From Russula earlei (taxonomy: Eukaryota; Basidiomycota; Agaricomycetes; Russulales; Russulaceae): DNA of 63,452 nucleotides. The translations under genes and the position numbers were made by a program. The stretch covers positions 1-63,452 of the forward strand of contig JAGFNK010000311.1 in the NCBI GenBank assembly GCA_025769875.1, given 5' to 3'. Shown here piece after piece: positions 23,884-34,890 of this stretch. Every line of letters begins with the position of its first letter. Position 1 is the stretch's first letter. The notes beneath the pieces were generated by a model, which was not told the origin of the DNA, made no database searches, and was given only the letters and a program-made list of their open reading frames with translations.

Positions 23884-24427
23884 TAAGTGAACTGCCATAC
23901 CTCTCCCCCACTATGACACCATGTGACCTTCAGGAAACTGGCCCAGCCCAGTTCATGAATTTCATAGACTGGTCTGTTGCAGTTGCCCCATGGTCACTGG
24001 ACCAGTTCAGATCAGTTTATAACCAGTCCAGACCATGCATTTATAATAATGTAACATTATATTATTGCAGTGTGTGCTACATACTACAGATATGAACATG
24101 TAGTTTATTATCTATGTGCTCTGCAGTTGTGACTATGACATTCCTTCCATTGCTGTATCTCCTGTACAGATACGGGATCCATGTCCAAGGATGATCGAGT
24201 GTGTGACACGTCCTTGTCCAAGTCTGAGCCTTGCAGCATGTCGAAGGTGTTGATCGCAGGTGTGGTGTGTCGAAGCAGGGAGGGGATGAGGCGTGCTCAC
24301 AGCATGTCAAATGTGTTGTCGTGCCTCATGGTGTTGCCAAGCATCAGCCATGTTACTGCTGTTGCTGCTGCTGTCTATGCAGAGGCAATGGTGGCAAGAG
24401 TGAGGGCGGTGGTGAGAGAGGGTGGTG

Positions 24428-25015
24428 TGTTAAGGCTCCAAAGTGCCTTAAATAAGATCAATGGTCGCATCTATAAACGCATCCTACCAATGCAGATATG
24501 CTTGAGTCAAGCAAGCAATACTCGTGGAGGGGAAGGAGTGTTAGATCCTTCTAGAGTATGACAACAAGATGAGAGGGGCTCTGCAGATGGGGTAGGAGTC
24601 AACTGTTTGGGATTGGCAAACTAAGTCGAGCTTAAGGCTCAACTGTTTCTACTGGGGGCTTTATATAGCCCTACAGGGATAAGGTTCATGCTACTGTAGT
24701 ACTGGTTGGTGCTATAGAAGCAAAACACGGCTCATAGAAGCGAGGTTGCGTCTACGTAAACGATCTCGGTGCTGGAAGCATTAAGTGCTTCCCCAATCAA
24801 GGAATCGACGTACGTGGCAGTACAGGAACATCTGGGACAGAAGCAATGCTACTCATTGCTTCTTCAGTACATCTTCTGAAAGATACGATCAACGCGTTCC
24901 GAATGTGATGTCAACGAACATAAATGATCAAGATCTGACACACGCATAATGGAAACAGTGCAGTCCATAGTTCAGGTGTTCCGGCATCTTCCGGACCCCA
25001 AACCACTCGGTAACA
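24428..25015 (-). repeat. Solo LTR F3-b
   Basis: A 588 bp solo LTR (TGTTAAGGCTCC... to ...CTCGGTAACA) in minus orientation, with exact 5 bp duplications TGGTG (24423-24427, 25016-25020), nested in H2. It contains the TATA box and start-site hairpin at about 24628-24667. Confidence 0.92.
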
Positions 25016-26057
25016 TGGTGGCGCTGGAGGGTGAGGGTTGTGGGAGATGGAGGTGGCAGAGAAGAGGGTGAGGGTGGTGGCAAGATGGCGGGGTCATCTC
25101 TACAGCAGGTGGTGGTGGGACATGTTGATGATACCACACGAGTGGGTGACAAGACAAGAGGTGGTGGATGGCATGGTTCGCCTTGGAACACTTGCCGTAG
25201 TTGTTGAGCTAGAGTGTGTGTGATCAGTGTCCAAAAACAAGATGTGAATGGGTCTCTGGTAATCATCTTGCGGCCACGGTGACGAGGTCTTCACCACTGC
25301 AGGTGGTGGCAGCACACGTGGATGAGGGCATACATGTGGGCAGGGATGCGATGGAAGGGGAGGTGTTGTGCAGCGTGGTGCTTGCATTGGTGGCTTCTCC
25401 TGTGACAAGGTGTGGTGGCAGGGTCAGATGTTCTTTCTGCAAGGCGGCGTTGTGACATCTGCTCTTCTGAGGTGGTGGTGTGCTCTTCATTTTCTGGTTA
25501 TTTGTGCATTCTTTCTCGGTGGTGCAAGGCAGCATAATGGCTAGCGATGGAAGTGAGAGGGCAGCATGGTCAGGAAGTAGAGAGGTGGCTGGGACTAGAC
25601 CCAGAATGGCAGTGGACAAGGCTGAGAGCATGGTGGTGATGGCCGATTGAGCTGGGCTTGAGGCGGCAGGCGGTGCTAAGATGTTGGTGGGCGAGGCTGA
25701 GGCTATGGGTGTGGCAGTGCATGAGACGAGGACTGGGGCAGCGATGGGAGACATAGAGGCAGTTGGCAATGCTGAGGCTGAGACTGGGAGCGCGGAGGCT
25801 GTGGCTGACGCAGGCAGAGAGGAGACAAGTGAGGGCATGGCAGCAGACAAGACTGGGGTGGCAACAGGAGACATAGAGGCGGTGGCTGGCAATGCCAGTG
25901 ATACGTATAGTTGAGGGTTGGATAGAGGTATAGGGGCCCGAGTGTGCGAGCCACAGGGCACACATGGGTAAGCAAATGGGAGACAACTGACATACTGAGT
26001 GGTGGTGTAAAAATTAAAACAAAGTAGCCACAGAAATGAAAATGAAATACTGCACAT
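25016..26057 (-). other. Low-complexity Pro/Ala/Ser/Thr cargo of H2
   Basis: About 1 kb of G-rich (plus) or C-rich (minus) sequence. On the minus strand one frame (26057-25263) stays open for 264 codons and is almost only Pro, Ala, Ser, Thr and Val. A block with the sense 'LPPPAVxxTxxPxPQD' at about 25265-25335, and again at 25075-25130, matches the Z1 cargo at 39655 and 39822. The composition alone can keep a frame open, so I do not call a gene. Confidence 0.45.
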
Positions 26058-26420
26058 GCAAATTCATTCCAGCTGAGTCAGGAATGTGGCTTGCTATGGG
26101 TAATGAGGGTGGTGGCTTGTCCAGGGAGGTAGTCATGTTGGCCATGGAGAGAGGTTTAGTGGGAAGGAGAGGGAGGAGAGGATGAGAGAGAGTGTGTGAA
26201 TGAAACAAATGCACAGCAGATACTGCTGACACGGCTACAGTTCAGTTGCCATCAGTCCAGTCTGGTTTGATCCACAGTCCATTTTCAGTCCAATGGCAAT
26301 GGACCGGACTTTTAAACAGTAGGTCCTCACTATCGGCCCACATTTGTCACATGACCACATCTTTGTAAGCTACTATATATGGAAATGTCATAGTGGGGGA
26401 GAGGTGTCAGAGCTCATTAA

Positions 26421-26473
26421 GTGCTTCCCTAGTTGCAATCTCAGTGTCATAAGTACTTTCCCAATCAGGGAAG
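26421..26473 (-). repeat. Solo LTR F3-a, middle piece
   Basis: A 53 bp segment (GTGCTTCCC... to ...CAGGGAAG) that continues F3-a between H2 and the nested solo LTR at 26474; it corresponds to 32650-32710 of F3-c in reverse. Confidence 0.8.
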
Positions 26474-27302
26474 TGTTGAGACACATACTGCTGATCACTA
26501 AGGACTCAGGAGCAGGTGGGCAAGGGTTGGAACAGATGGTATGTGGCGTAGGCGGCGTTGAGCAAGAGGATGAGCCAAATGACTAGAAGGTACCGGATAG
26601 GGACTGGTATGTGTAGCAGGAGTCAGAGGCGAAGTCGGGAGGCCAGTGCAGCGAGAGGGCTTTAAACAAGGCGGTCATTGAAGAGTACCTTGGAGGTGAG
26701 GGGAATCTTTAAACTGAGCGGTCACGGGGGAGTACCCAGGAAGATGAGAGTATCACAAATGGACAGTCTGACGACTGCCATACTTCATTGGGGCTTATAT
26801 ACAGTGTACAGGGTCGATTACAAAGAACTGGAACTATTCTAGATCCCTTGGTACCATCCAATAGGACTACAGAGGCATAAACTCACTTGTGTCAAGTTTC
26901 AGGCTTACTGAGCACATTACTGATCATTGTGGAGCAATGACATCATTATGATGTCACTGTGGAGCACTTAGTGAGCCTATGAGGTCATTGTGGAGTTGCT
27001 CAGTAAGCTATGATGTCATTGGGGCCTTGATGACATCAGATGAGTTATGCAACAGTTTCTAAGAGTTTGTGCTGCTGTTTCAGGTTCTTGATGGCTGGGT
27101 GACCATGTGGCTGCCACGCGATGATTACCCGATTAGGAAATGGGTGCCTGGTCATGTTATAGTGCCTTTGCAATAGTGATATCTTGCACTGCAGGAGGGA
27201 TAGCTCAAGAAACGGAAGGGGGTTGGTAATGCAAAGTGAGAGAGGTCTCTCTTGAGTGAAATAGGACAATATACGGCCAAGACCTGGCCTTGGTTCATAA
27301 CA
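26474..27302 (-). repeat. Solo LTR, Gy-G family (copy 1)
   Basis: An 829 bp solo LTR (TGTTGAGACAC... to ...GTTCATAACA) in minus orientation, flanked by GGAAG (26469-26473, 27303-27307), within F3-a. It carries the U3 ORF (27302 to 27045), several TGACATCA/TGATGTCA words at 26935-27040, a TATA box near 26806, and the GGACAGTCTGAC start-site region at 26763. Confidence 0.92.
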
Positions 27303-27307
27303 GGAAG

Positions 27308-27517
27308 TGACATACATGGTGGTACAGGAACATCTGGGACAAAAGCAATGCTACTCATTGCTTCTTCAGTACATCTTCAAAATGATACAATCAATGCATT
27401 CCAAACACAATATCAATGAACATAGATGGTCAAGATCTGATGCATGCATGATGCAAACAATGCAGTCCATAGTTCAGGCATTCTGGCATCTTCCAGACCC
27501 CAAACCACTTGGTAACA
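27308..27517 (-). repeat. Solo LTR F3-a, last piece
   Basis: The U3-side end of F3-a (minus orientation), ending ...CACTTGGTAACA at 27517. Gy-D sequence starts at 27518. The match to 32445-32655 reversed is clear. The target duplication cannot be checked because the other end lies beyond Z3 and Gy-A, left of the window. Confidence 0.82.
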
Positions 27518-28992
27518 TTGTGGGGAAACTTAGTGGCAAGGAAATTGGTGCAAGTGCCCTCATAGACAGTGGGGCAGAAGGAATGATAATCCACAAACAT
27601 TTCATGAACCAACATAAACTCCACCTTTGTAGTTTGCAAAAGCCCCTACCAGCACAGAATGTGGACGGCACCACAAACACTAATGGCTTAATCAGATATA
27701 GCACCATCCAATGACTTTGGATCAAGGCAATGGGAGGCACACATGACGAACAAGCAGAGTTCCTTGTTACTAACATAGGAGACCATGATATTATCCTAGG
27801 TACTGACTGGCTAAGACATCACAACCTGGACATCAATTGGACCAATCACAGTATCACCTTGCGAAATTGCCTAGCAACATGTATAATAACACAACCTTTT
27901 ATAACAGTCCCATCAACTCACAATACACATGAAGGAACAATCAGAGCCCTCACCTTCCCGGAAAATGAAGAACCATCTTTTAGGGATGTAGCAGCATTAA
28001 TATTTCATGACACCATGGATAAGGAGGAACCCCTTGTCAACCAACAAATTCATACTGCCTTCCAGTGCTGTCCATTACACATCCAAGCAAAGAGTACAAC
28101 ATCCACTAAACTGGCAAAAGATAGCCAGCTGACACAGTCCCTTGTGGAACTAATCCCAACCGAATTTAAGACCTGGCAAAGCATGTTTGATGAACAAGCC
28201 TCCCAATGCCTCCCTGCTCATGCACCATGGGATCATGCCATTAACCTCAAACCAGGTGCCCTGCGTAAAGACTGTGGCATCTATAGGCTCACTCCAAAGG
28301 AGTTAATAGCACTAAAGGAATACCTAGACAAGCACCTCAAGAGAGGAACCATTTGCCCCTCTAAAGCACCAATAGCTAGCCCATTCTTCTTTGTAGAAAA
28401 GAAAGGTGGTGCTCTACACCCAGTACAAGATTATAGAGGCCTGAATGCCACCACTATCAAAGATGCCTACCCCTTACCATTGATCCCAGACCTAATTGAT
28501 AAACTACAAGGTGCACAGTACTTCACAAAGTTCGATGTACAATGGGGATATAACAACATCCAACTCCGACAGGGTGATGAACACCTCGCAGCTTTTAAGA
28601 CACCCTTAGGTCTCTTTGAACCGCTTATTATGACCTTCAGACTATGCAACGCACCGGCCACATTCCAAAGATTCATGAACAACATCTTAGCACCATTAAT
28701 CACAACAGGGCATGTTGTGGTATATCTAGACAACATACTAATTCTGGCAAACACCATTCAGGATTTGGATCAATGGACACATAGAGTCCTCAAAATCCTA
28801 CATGAACATGACTTATATCTCAAACCAGAGAAGTGCACCTTCTGTCAAACATCCATAAGCTATCTAGGCATACACATATCCCAAGGGTGCATATTGATGG
28901 ACTTGGACAAGCTAGTAGGCATAACACAATGGCCGACTCCTACCAATGTCACCAAAGTTCAAGCCTTCTTAGGCTTTTGTAACTTCTACTGA
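27518..28992 (+). pseudogene. Gy-D protease and reverse transcriptase
   Basis: Protease ALIDSGAEGM (about 27563) and 'IILGTDWLRHHNLDINW' (27791). RT from about 28230: 'WDHAINLKPGA', 'YRLTPKELIALKEYL', 'ASPFFFVEKKGG', 'YFTKFDVQWGYNNIQL', 'FRLCNAPATFQRF'. The catalytic box reads VYLDNILIL at 28718-28740: the second Asp of Y-x-D-D is Asn (GAC to AAC), so RT should be inactive. TGA codons at 27714 and, as a pair, after 'FLGFCNFY' (28990-28995) stand where other elements have arginine. Confidence 0.9.
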
Positions 28993-29574
28993 TGATTCAT
29001 ACACCAATACTCCCATTTAGCCCGACCATTGTTTAATCTGACCAAGAAGGATCACCCATTTCATTGGGGACCCAAAGAAGAAAAAACCTTCCACATCCTC
29101 ATCAAGGCATTCACAAAAGCACCCGTCTTAGCACTCCCAGACCACTCCTGACCATTCCACTTGATCTGTGATGCAAGCAACTTTACAGTCAGCTCCATTT
29201 TAGAACAACCAGACAAATTAAACTGGTACCACCCAGTTGCATACTTCTCCAAATCATTGGACCCACCTCAAAGGAACTATATGATCTATGATAAAGAACT
29301 TCTAGCCATTGTTCCCTCCCTTTGGCACTTCCAACATTACTTAGAGGGAGCCAAACACCTGGTAGAGTTGTGGATGGACCACAACAATCTCACATATTTC
29401 ATGACAAAACAGAAGCTCACCCAACGACAAGCTCAGTGGGCTTTACTACTCAGTGCATTCAATTTCCACATCATACACCACCCAGGAACCCAAAACAAAG
29501 CAGACAGTCTGTCCAGGCAGCCAGACTATAAAGAGGGGATGCATGAAAATGATGCAAAGGTCCTGCTGGACTAA
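28993..29574 (+). pseudogene. Gy-D RNase H
   Basis: Ribonuclease H-like domain that removes the RNA template. 'FHLICDASNFTVSSIL' (catalytic Asp), 'YHPVAYFSKSLDPPQRNYMIYDKELLAIV' (Glu), 'VELWMDHNNLTYF' (Asp) and 'HHPGTQNKADSLSRQP' are all readable. One TGA precedes 'PFHLICDAS'. It ends at TAA 29572-29574; the linker to integrase follows. Confidence 0.9.
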
Positions 29575-29607
29575 CATTTTTTTAAGATCAGAGCAACCCA
29601 ATCATCC

Positions 29608-30714
29608 ATGACAGAACCCATAGGAGACTTTGAACTGAGAAAACAGTTATGCTCTAACAAGGAGTATGACCCAGAGGTCAAAAGAGCTTTAGAAACCATC
29701 TTAAAGAATGGCCCCCATCACCTTACAAAAGGCTTACAAGACCGGAACCTGGATGATGGACTAATCCTCTTCAAAGGAAAGTCTATGTCCCAAAGTCGGA
29801 AACACTGAGGCATGCAGTCCTCGAAGTACACCATGATTTCTTAGCTGCCAGCCACCCAGGTCAATGGAAGACCTATGAACTGATAAGTCATAACTACTTG
29901 TGGCCAGGAATGCTAACATTTGTCAAAACCTATGTGGATGGTTGTGCGATATGTCAAAGCACAAAGAACCACCCAACAACCACTGTGCCTCTAGTCCCTA
30001 TCACATCTGCAGGTAAGATATGGGATAGTATTACTATGGACTTCATCATTGACCTACCCCTCTCTCGAGGGTACAAAAGCCTACTAGTGCTTGTAGACTG
30101 CTTGAGCAAAGCCACCATCATTTCCCCATGTCATAAGACCATTACTGCAGAAGATACCACCTCCCTAATCATGAACAATGTGTGGAGACGAGTGGGACTA
30201 CCAACCCAAATCATTTCTGACCAAGGTCCCCAATTTGCAGCCAAAGTTACCCAAGAATTATGGGGAAAGCTGAACATCAAGTCTTTCCTGAGCACAGCAT
30301 ACCACCCCCAATCAGATGGACAGACAGAAAGAGTCAATCAAGAATTAGAACAATACTTGAGGATTTTCTGTAACCATCAACAGGACAACTGGGCTGAACT
30401 AGTCCCCTTCATGGAGTTTGCTCATAATGCACACACCCATAGCGCTACCCACAAGGCCCCTTTAAAATATGGTATGGCTTCAACCCAACTTTTGCCCCCC
30501 CTCTTAGTTTCAATTCCAAGTTCCCATCCATCCTGGAACACGTACAACAATTGAACCAACTCAGAGAGGAAGTCGCAACTTCCCTCTGGTATGCCACAGC
30601 ATTGATGGGACAACCCAGTTCCTATTTCTCCAAGTACCAGTTCAAGACAGGAGACTTAGTCTGGCTAGAGGCCACCAATCTGAAGACAATGCACCCAAAA
30701 GCTAAGATAGCCCC
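29608..30714 (+). pseudogene. Gy-D integrase
   Basis: HHCC zinc domain 'HHDFLAASHPGQWKTYELI' with 'CAICQSTKN' (29831-29970, one frameshift), then the DDE core: D in TMDFIIDLPLS (30037), D in IISDQGPQF (30210), E in SDGQTERVNQELEQYL (30314-30361). A frameshift near 30480 separates the core from the C-terminal 'WNTYNN' region; the remainder continues in another frame to the chromodomain segment. Confidence 0.92.
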
Positions 30715-30717
30715 CTG

Positions 30718-31110
30718 ATGGTATGGACCTTTAAGGTCGTCACCTCATACCCAGTCAACATATGCCTAGAGCTACCAAAGACATGGAAAATACACCCTGT
30801 CTTCCACAACTCCCTGATTAAGCCATATAAAGAGACCACTGCCCACAGCCCCAACTTCAAACAACCCCTACCTACTGTAATAGAAGGGGAGGAACAATAT
30901 GAAGTGGATAAGGTCCTAGCCTCCAGACACTCCCCAAACTGTGGAGGTATTCAATACCTGGTTCAATGGAAAGGGTACCCCACAGCAGAGAACACTTGGG
31001 AACCCATGTTCAACCTAATCAAAGCCAAAGAGACTGTAAAGGTCATTCACCAGCAGTATCCAACAATGCCCAAGCCTAATAACATAGTTGCAGGAGCAAC
31101 TAGGTCATAA
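30718..31110 (+). pseudogene. Gy-D integrase C-terminus with chromodomain
   Basis: 'VFHNSLIKPYKE' is the conserved GPY/F-like tail before a chromodomain at about 30898-31060: 'YEVDKVLASR', then 'YLVQWKGYPTAENTWEPMFNL'. It has the aromatic-cage Tyr and Trp positions typical of fungal chromovirus chromodomains, which recognise methylated histone H3. It ends at TAA 31108-31110, 12 bp before the LTR. Confidence 0.92.
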
Positions 31111-31122
31111 AGAGGGGATAAA

Positions 31123-32084
31123 TGTCATGAACCATTTCCCAGAGAGGGTCATTGAAGGACCCTTCCTTATTAGAGGAAAACCAGCCTCTATGATGCCACC
31201 CTGTCCACATGGACAAAAGGGGTGAGTAGAGGTGTCCACAATATTGCAAGCGCATTGTCATGCAAGCAATTCTCAGCATAATCAACATACAGCAAGCCCT
31301 ACTCAATGGCAACCCTTATAGCAATATAGGACAGTATTATAGCTTTCCTAAAGATCCTTTAGGACGACCCAAAGTGCTCTACAAGAGGCACTAACAAAGA
31401 TACTAAAGGCCCTACAACTTGTTATTAGACTAACTCTAATAACCTTAGAATGAACTATAAGGCAATACTAAGGACCTTAATAGAAGTATTAGGGTCAACT
31501 CTAGGGACCCTAATAGAACTATATAAGGGGCCTTATGGACAACTCTATTCCCTGAACCAAACTACAAGTCCTCAGATGACTGGCCCTAAACTAACTAACA
31601 GTAAATGAATCAGGTGCTTTGCACATGTACTAAGCAGTGAACATGTGGACACTAAAGGCTCTTACTCATCAAAATGAGCCTTCTTACTCAGCAGCTGACT
31701 GAGCGTGACTGAGCATGCTCAGTAAGCATACCCTGACTTCTTACTCATCCATCAATTGTGCCTGATAACAAGGTTATGACTTGTTCCCTATTTAGCAGTT
31801 CTCTTGTAGTATATAAGCACTCAATAAAGTAGCAGACAGTCTTCAGACTGTCCATTTGCTTACAGCACTCTCTACTCCTGGGATACTCCTTTAGGACCAT
31901 CCCCTTGTGTTACACTGGCCTCTTCCCTGCGTAACTTCTCAATACCAACAGTAACCATACCTCTCTGGTACTTGGTACTGCTCTTGACCCTCCTTCTTGC
32001 TCACACCATCCTAGACATCTATCAACTCATCTTTGAACTTATCCCTTGCTCTTGAACTGGGTTGTTCAACAGTGAGTCTTGACA
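31123..32084 (+). repeat. Gy-D 3' LTR
   Basis: A 962 bp LTR, TGTCATGAACC... to ...GAGTCTTGACA. TATA box at 31810-31815. A perfect 8 bp hairpin (GACAGTCT, TC, AGACTGTC) at 31835-31852 overlaps AGACTGTCCA at 31845-31854, 35 nt after the TATA box. U3 contains clustered TTACTGAGCATGCTCAG-type palindromes at 31680-31745. Confidence 0.93.
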
Positions 32085-32444
32085 AGAACAGCAAGATGTA
32101 CACATTCCATCAAAATCTTAATCCAGGATTGGTGTCAAGATTATTGGGAGTATTGCCTACTCCAACTACCCTCCAAGGATTGGTTAACAAAGCCAGAGAG
32201 TTTGGCCAAATGTTTAGAATGTATAATTCCTCTGCTTTTTGAGGACAACAACCATTCTCTGCACGCACCAGAGGATTTGCAACTATGGAACCCAGTGAGG
32301 GTGTGAAAATCAACTTATACTAAGGAGAACCAGGGGAACACCCCTGGGAGAACAATGCCCTACAAAACCCTCTTACACCCAAAGACAAGAACCACCAGAT
32401 CAAGGAAAAACTCTGTTTCTACTGTGGTAAATGAAACCACTTTG
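32085..32444 (+). pseudogene. Gy-E gag, C-terminal fragment
   Basis: Gag of the oldest element of the stack, starting abruptly after the Gy-D LTR. 'KMYTFHQNLNPGL' and 'LPTPTTLQGLVNKAREFGQMFRMYNSSAF' match the Gy-G gag at 62835-62995. The zinc knuckle C-FYC-GK-NHF-ANQC is split by solo LTR F3-c: the first half ends at 32444 and the second begins at 33066. TGA stops interrupt it. Confidence 0.85.
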
Positions 32445-33065
32445 TGTTACCGAGTGGTTTGGGGTCCAGAAGATGCCAGAACACCTGAACTATGGACTGC
32501 ACCATTTGCATCATGCATGCATCAGATCTTGATCGTTTATGTTCGTTGATATCGCGTTCGGAACGCGTTGATCGTATCTTTCTGAAGATGTATGGAAGAA
32601 GCAATGAGTAGCATTGCTTCTGTTCCAGATGTTCCTGTACTGCCATGTACGTCACTTCCTTGATTAGGAAAGTACTTATGACACCAAGATTGCTACTAGG
32701 GAAGCACTTAATGCTTCCAGCACCAAGATCATTTACATAGAAGCAACCTCACTTCTATGAGGCGCCTCTTGCTTCTATAGCACCAACCAGTACTACAGTA
32801 GCACGAACCTTATCCCTGTAGGGCTATATAAAGCCCCCAGTCTGTAGCAGTTGAGCCCTAAGCTCAACTTAGTTTGCCAATCCCAAACAGTTGACTCCTA
32901 CCCCATCTGCAGAGCCCCTCTCATCTTGTTGCCATACTCCAGAAGGATCTAACACTCCTTCCCCTCCATGAGTATTGCTTGCTTGACTCGAGCATATCTG
33001 CATTGGTAGGATGTGTTCATAGACATGACCATTGATCTTATTTAAGGCACTTTGGAGCCTTAACA
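32445..33065 (+). repeat. Solo LTR F3-c
   Basis: A 621 bp solo LTR in plus orientation (TGTTACCGAG... to ...GCCTTAACA) with duplication CTTTG (32440-32444, 33066-33070), inside the Gy-E zinc knuckle. TATA box 32825-32830. Perfect 7 bp hairpin GTTGAGC, CCTAA, GCTCAAC at 32850-32868. Confidence 0.94.
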
Positions 33066-34118
33066 CTTTGCCAATCAATGTTGGGCCAAGAAGGCCGCCT
33101 TCAGGAAATTCCCTCATCAGGGGAACATCTCAAACACATGCATACATGCTACTAACACACAAGCAGAAGTACAGGAAGTTCAGGAGAATGACCCAGTTCC
33201 AGTTAACACTATCAGAACTTGGAACCATGAGGAACCTATTCCTTGCCCACACTCAGCACCCATGGATTTTTGAAATGTCCTGTCACAGCATCAACAACAA
33301 GGACAATAATGCTTGCCACAATCCCAACATGACCTAGAATGAATTTAACAGCAGTAACCAGGAATTTATGATCACCCTCAATAACCTTGAATGTATCCTT
33401 GATTGGAAAGATCAGTGGCAAGCAACTTGGTGCTCTAGCACTCCTAGATAGTGGAGCAGAAGGAATGATCATGCATGAAGATTTTGTGTGAAGACACAAC
33501 CTCACTAAACAATGCTTAACAACACCCTTGCCAGCTATGAATGTGGACAGCTCAGAAAACTCAGCAGGACAAATCCCATCACAGCACTATTCAGTGATTG
33601 TGCTTTACAGCACCCACAGGTGCCATACATGATGAACAGACAGAATTCTTGATCACAAATATCAGAGACTGTGACATTAGCCTCAACACAGATTGGTTAC
33701 AACATCATAACCCCACTATCAATTGGAAGAATTATACACTTACTCTAAACAAGTGCCCCTCGAGTTGCTATACACCCTCCAGACAAGTAACCATATCATC
33801 AAAGAATAGAAAGGCTCAAGGAGCCATACACATGTTAACCTTCCTAGAACCAGAAGAAGAGTCTTTTCAAGACTTAGGAGCCCTAGTCTTCCTTGATACA
33901 CAAGACAGAGAACAAGCTACTATTGATCAACACATCCACCTTGCCTTTACCAAACCAGACAATGACTCAACCATGTGAACATTTGAGCCAAAAGCACCAT
34001 GGCCACATGCTTAACAGAAGCATCCAAGACAGTCAAATTAGAAGACCTGATTCTGAAAGAATTTACAATATACATGAAGATATTCAGCAAAGAAGCAGCA
34101 CAATGCCTACCAAAGAAT
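33066..34118 (+). pseudogene. Gy-E gag end, protease and pre-RT region
   Basis: 'FANQC' completes the knuckle at the start. Protease ALLDSGAEGMIMHEDF near 33437-33485 parallels ALIDSGAEGM of Gy-D. 'ISLNTDWLQHHNPTINWKNYTLTL' (about 33678) is the protease C-terminal part. The sequence up to 'AAQCLPKN' near 34118 continues directly into 46614 ('QPWDHAINLKPGA') when Co-B is removed. Frames shift several times. Confidence 0.87.
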
Positions 34119-34368
34119 TGTTGGAGCTATAGGGATGATAGCTCAGTCTTGTGTGTAAAAGACTATATTGGTTAGTTATCTAACCTATAAGGATGATAGC
34201 TATGTACAGCATTAGCTTTAAAGGAGTGTAAAGGAATGTGTAGTACTGACCTCAGTCTTGTGTGTAAAAGACTGAGGAAACAAACATGATAACTAAATTA
34301 TTCTAATTATTTACACATATGGTCCAGATTGTCCATTTGCATGGCACTTAGCGGCTGCATGTCCAACA
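34119..34368 (-). repeat. Co-B 3' LTR
   Basis: A 250 bp LTR (TGTTGGAGCT... to ...ATGTCCAACA), nearly identical to 46364-46613. Strong 10 bp hairpin at 34250-34277, weaker copy at 34145-34164. A purine tract in the element's sense (GAGGGGGTG) lies just inside, at 34369-34377. Confidence 0.94.
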
Positions 34369-34369
34369 C

Positions 34370-34890
34370 ACCCCCTCAGACTGAGTGGTGCATGTTTACT
34401 CCTCCCATCTCCATTGCAAAACCTTTGTGCTTCTCGTGGCTGGGACCTCTTTTTCAATACATCAGTTTCTTCCTCTTCTGATGGGGTGTAGGCAAGATTG
34501 GTCCCCTGCAAGTTGACTGCTGCAAGAAGTGGTGTTGTGCCTCAGTATGTTTGGTGCAGTCATGGAACTTGGGGTTCCTGCCGGATGGCGATGGTCGACT
34601 GGTTGTCAATGTGAGGGTTGTGAGGAGATGGGTATCTTGACCCAATCTGATGAGTAGTTACCTCAGCCTTGTGGCTTCTTTGGCAGCATGTGCGCCCATG
34701 GTGTGCTCTGCCTCAGTGCTCAAGGGTGCAACTGGCAGCTCCAATTTTCTGGTCCAGTTGGGATTGACATATCTGGCCAAGATTGGCTGGGTGCTGGAGT
34801 CTCGCTGGAAGGTCGGGTGGTGGTCACTCGTACCTTGGGCATACTGGGTCACGTGTTTGTGTGTGCATTGATGTGATTCCCTGGGCACGC
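34370..34890 (-). pseudogene. Co-B RNase H, C-terminal part
   Basis: 'PLSTEAEHTMGAHAAKEATRLR' (about 34730-34660) is the copia RNase H motif normally read as ALSSTEAEYM..A..AKEA. Downstream, 'NPKFHDCTKHTEAQHHFLQQS' (34600-34520) matches the H-x-R-TKHI-HHF block, and 'AYTPSEEEETDVLKK' (34500-34440) the usual end of pol. A frameshift lies between 34620 and 34660. Confidence 0.82.

Larger units (their letters stand above)
23887..26417. mobile_element. H2: second DNA transposon inserted at the same TAA
   Basis: A 2.5 kb non-autonomous transposon. The imperfect inverted termini share CTCTCCCCCACTATGACA (23901-23918) with its reverse complement near 26387-26404. It is bordered by TAA at 23884-23886 and 26418-26420; TTAA is a possible alternative reading of the target. 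Subterminal copies of CCAGTCCA-like words occur at both ends (23930-24035; 26230-26310). It holds a solo LTR (24428-25015) and low-complexity cargo, but no transposase that I recognise. Confidence 0.7.
27518..32084 (+). mobile_element. Gy-D: chromodomain Ty3/gypsy element, pol and 3' LTR
   Basis: A plus-strand gypsy element cut on its 5' side by solo LTR F3-a. Protease, RT, RNase H, integrase and chromodomain are in canonical order, followed by AAGAGGGGATAAA and a 962 bp 3' LTR. At 32085 it gives way to Gy-E gag; AGAAC (32085-32089) would be the right target duplication. Three solo LTRs of this family occur elsewhere in the window, so the family was active repeatedly. Confidence 0.92.

Noticed and set aside
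25263..26057. A 264 aa minus-strand protein gene.
   Set aside because: Same biased composition as the Z1 cargo, inside H2; no domain, and the opposite strand is also open in parts.
3424..32868. Telomeric repeats (CCCTAA in the LTR hairpins).
   Set aside because: Only single hexamers at promoter positions, with no tandem array.
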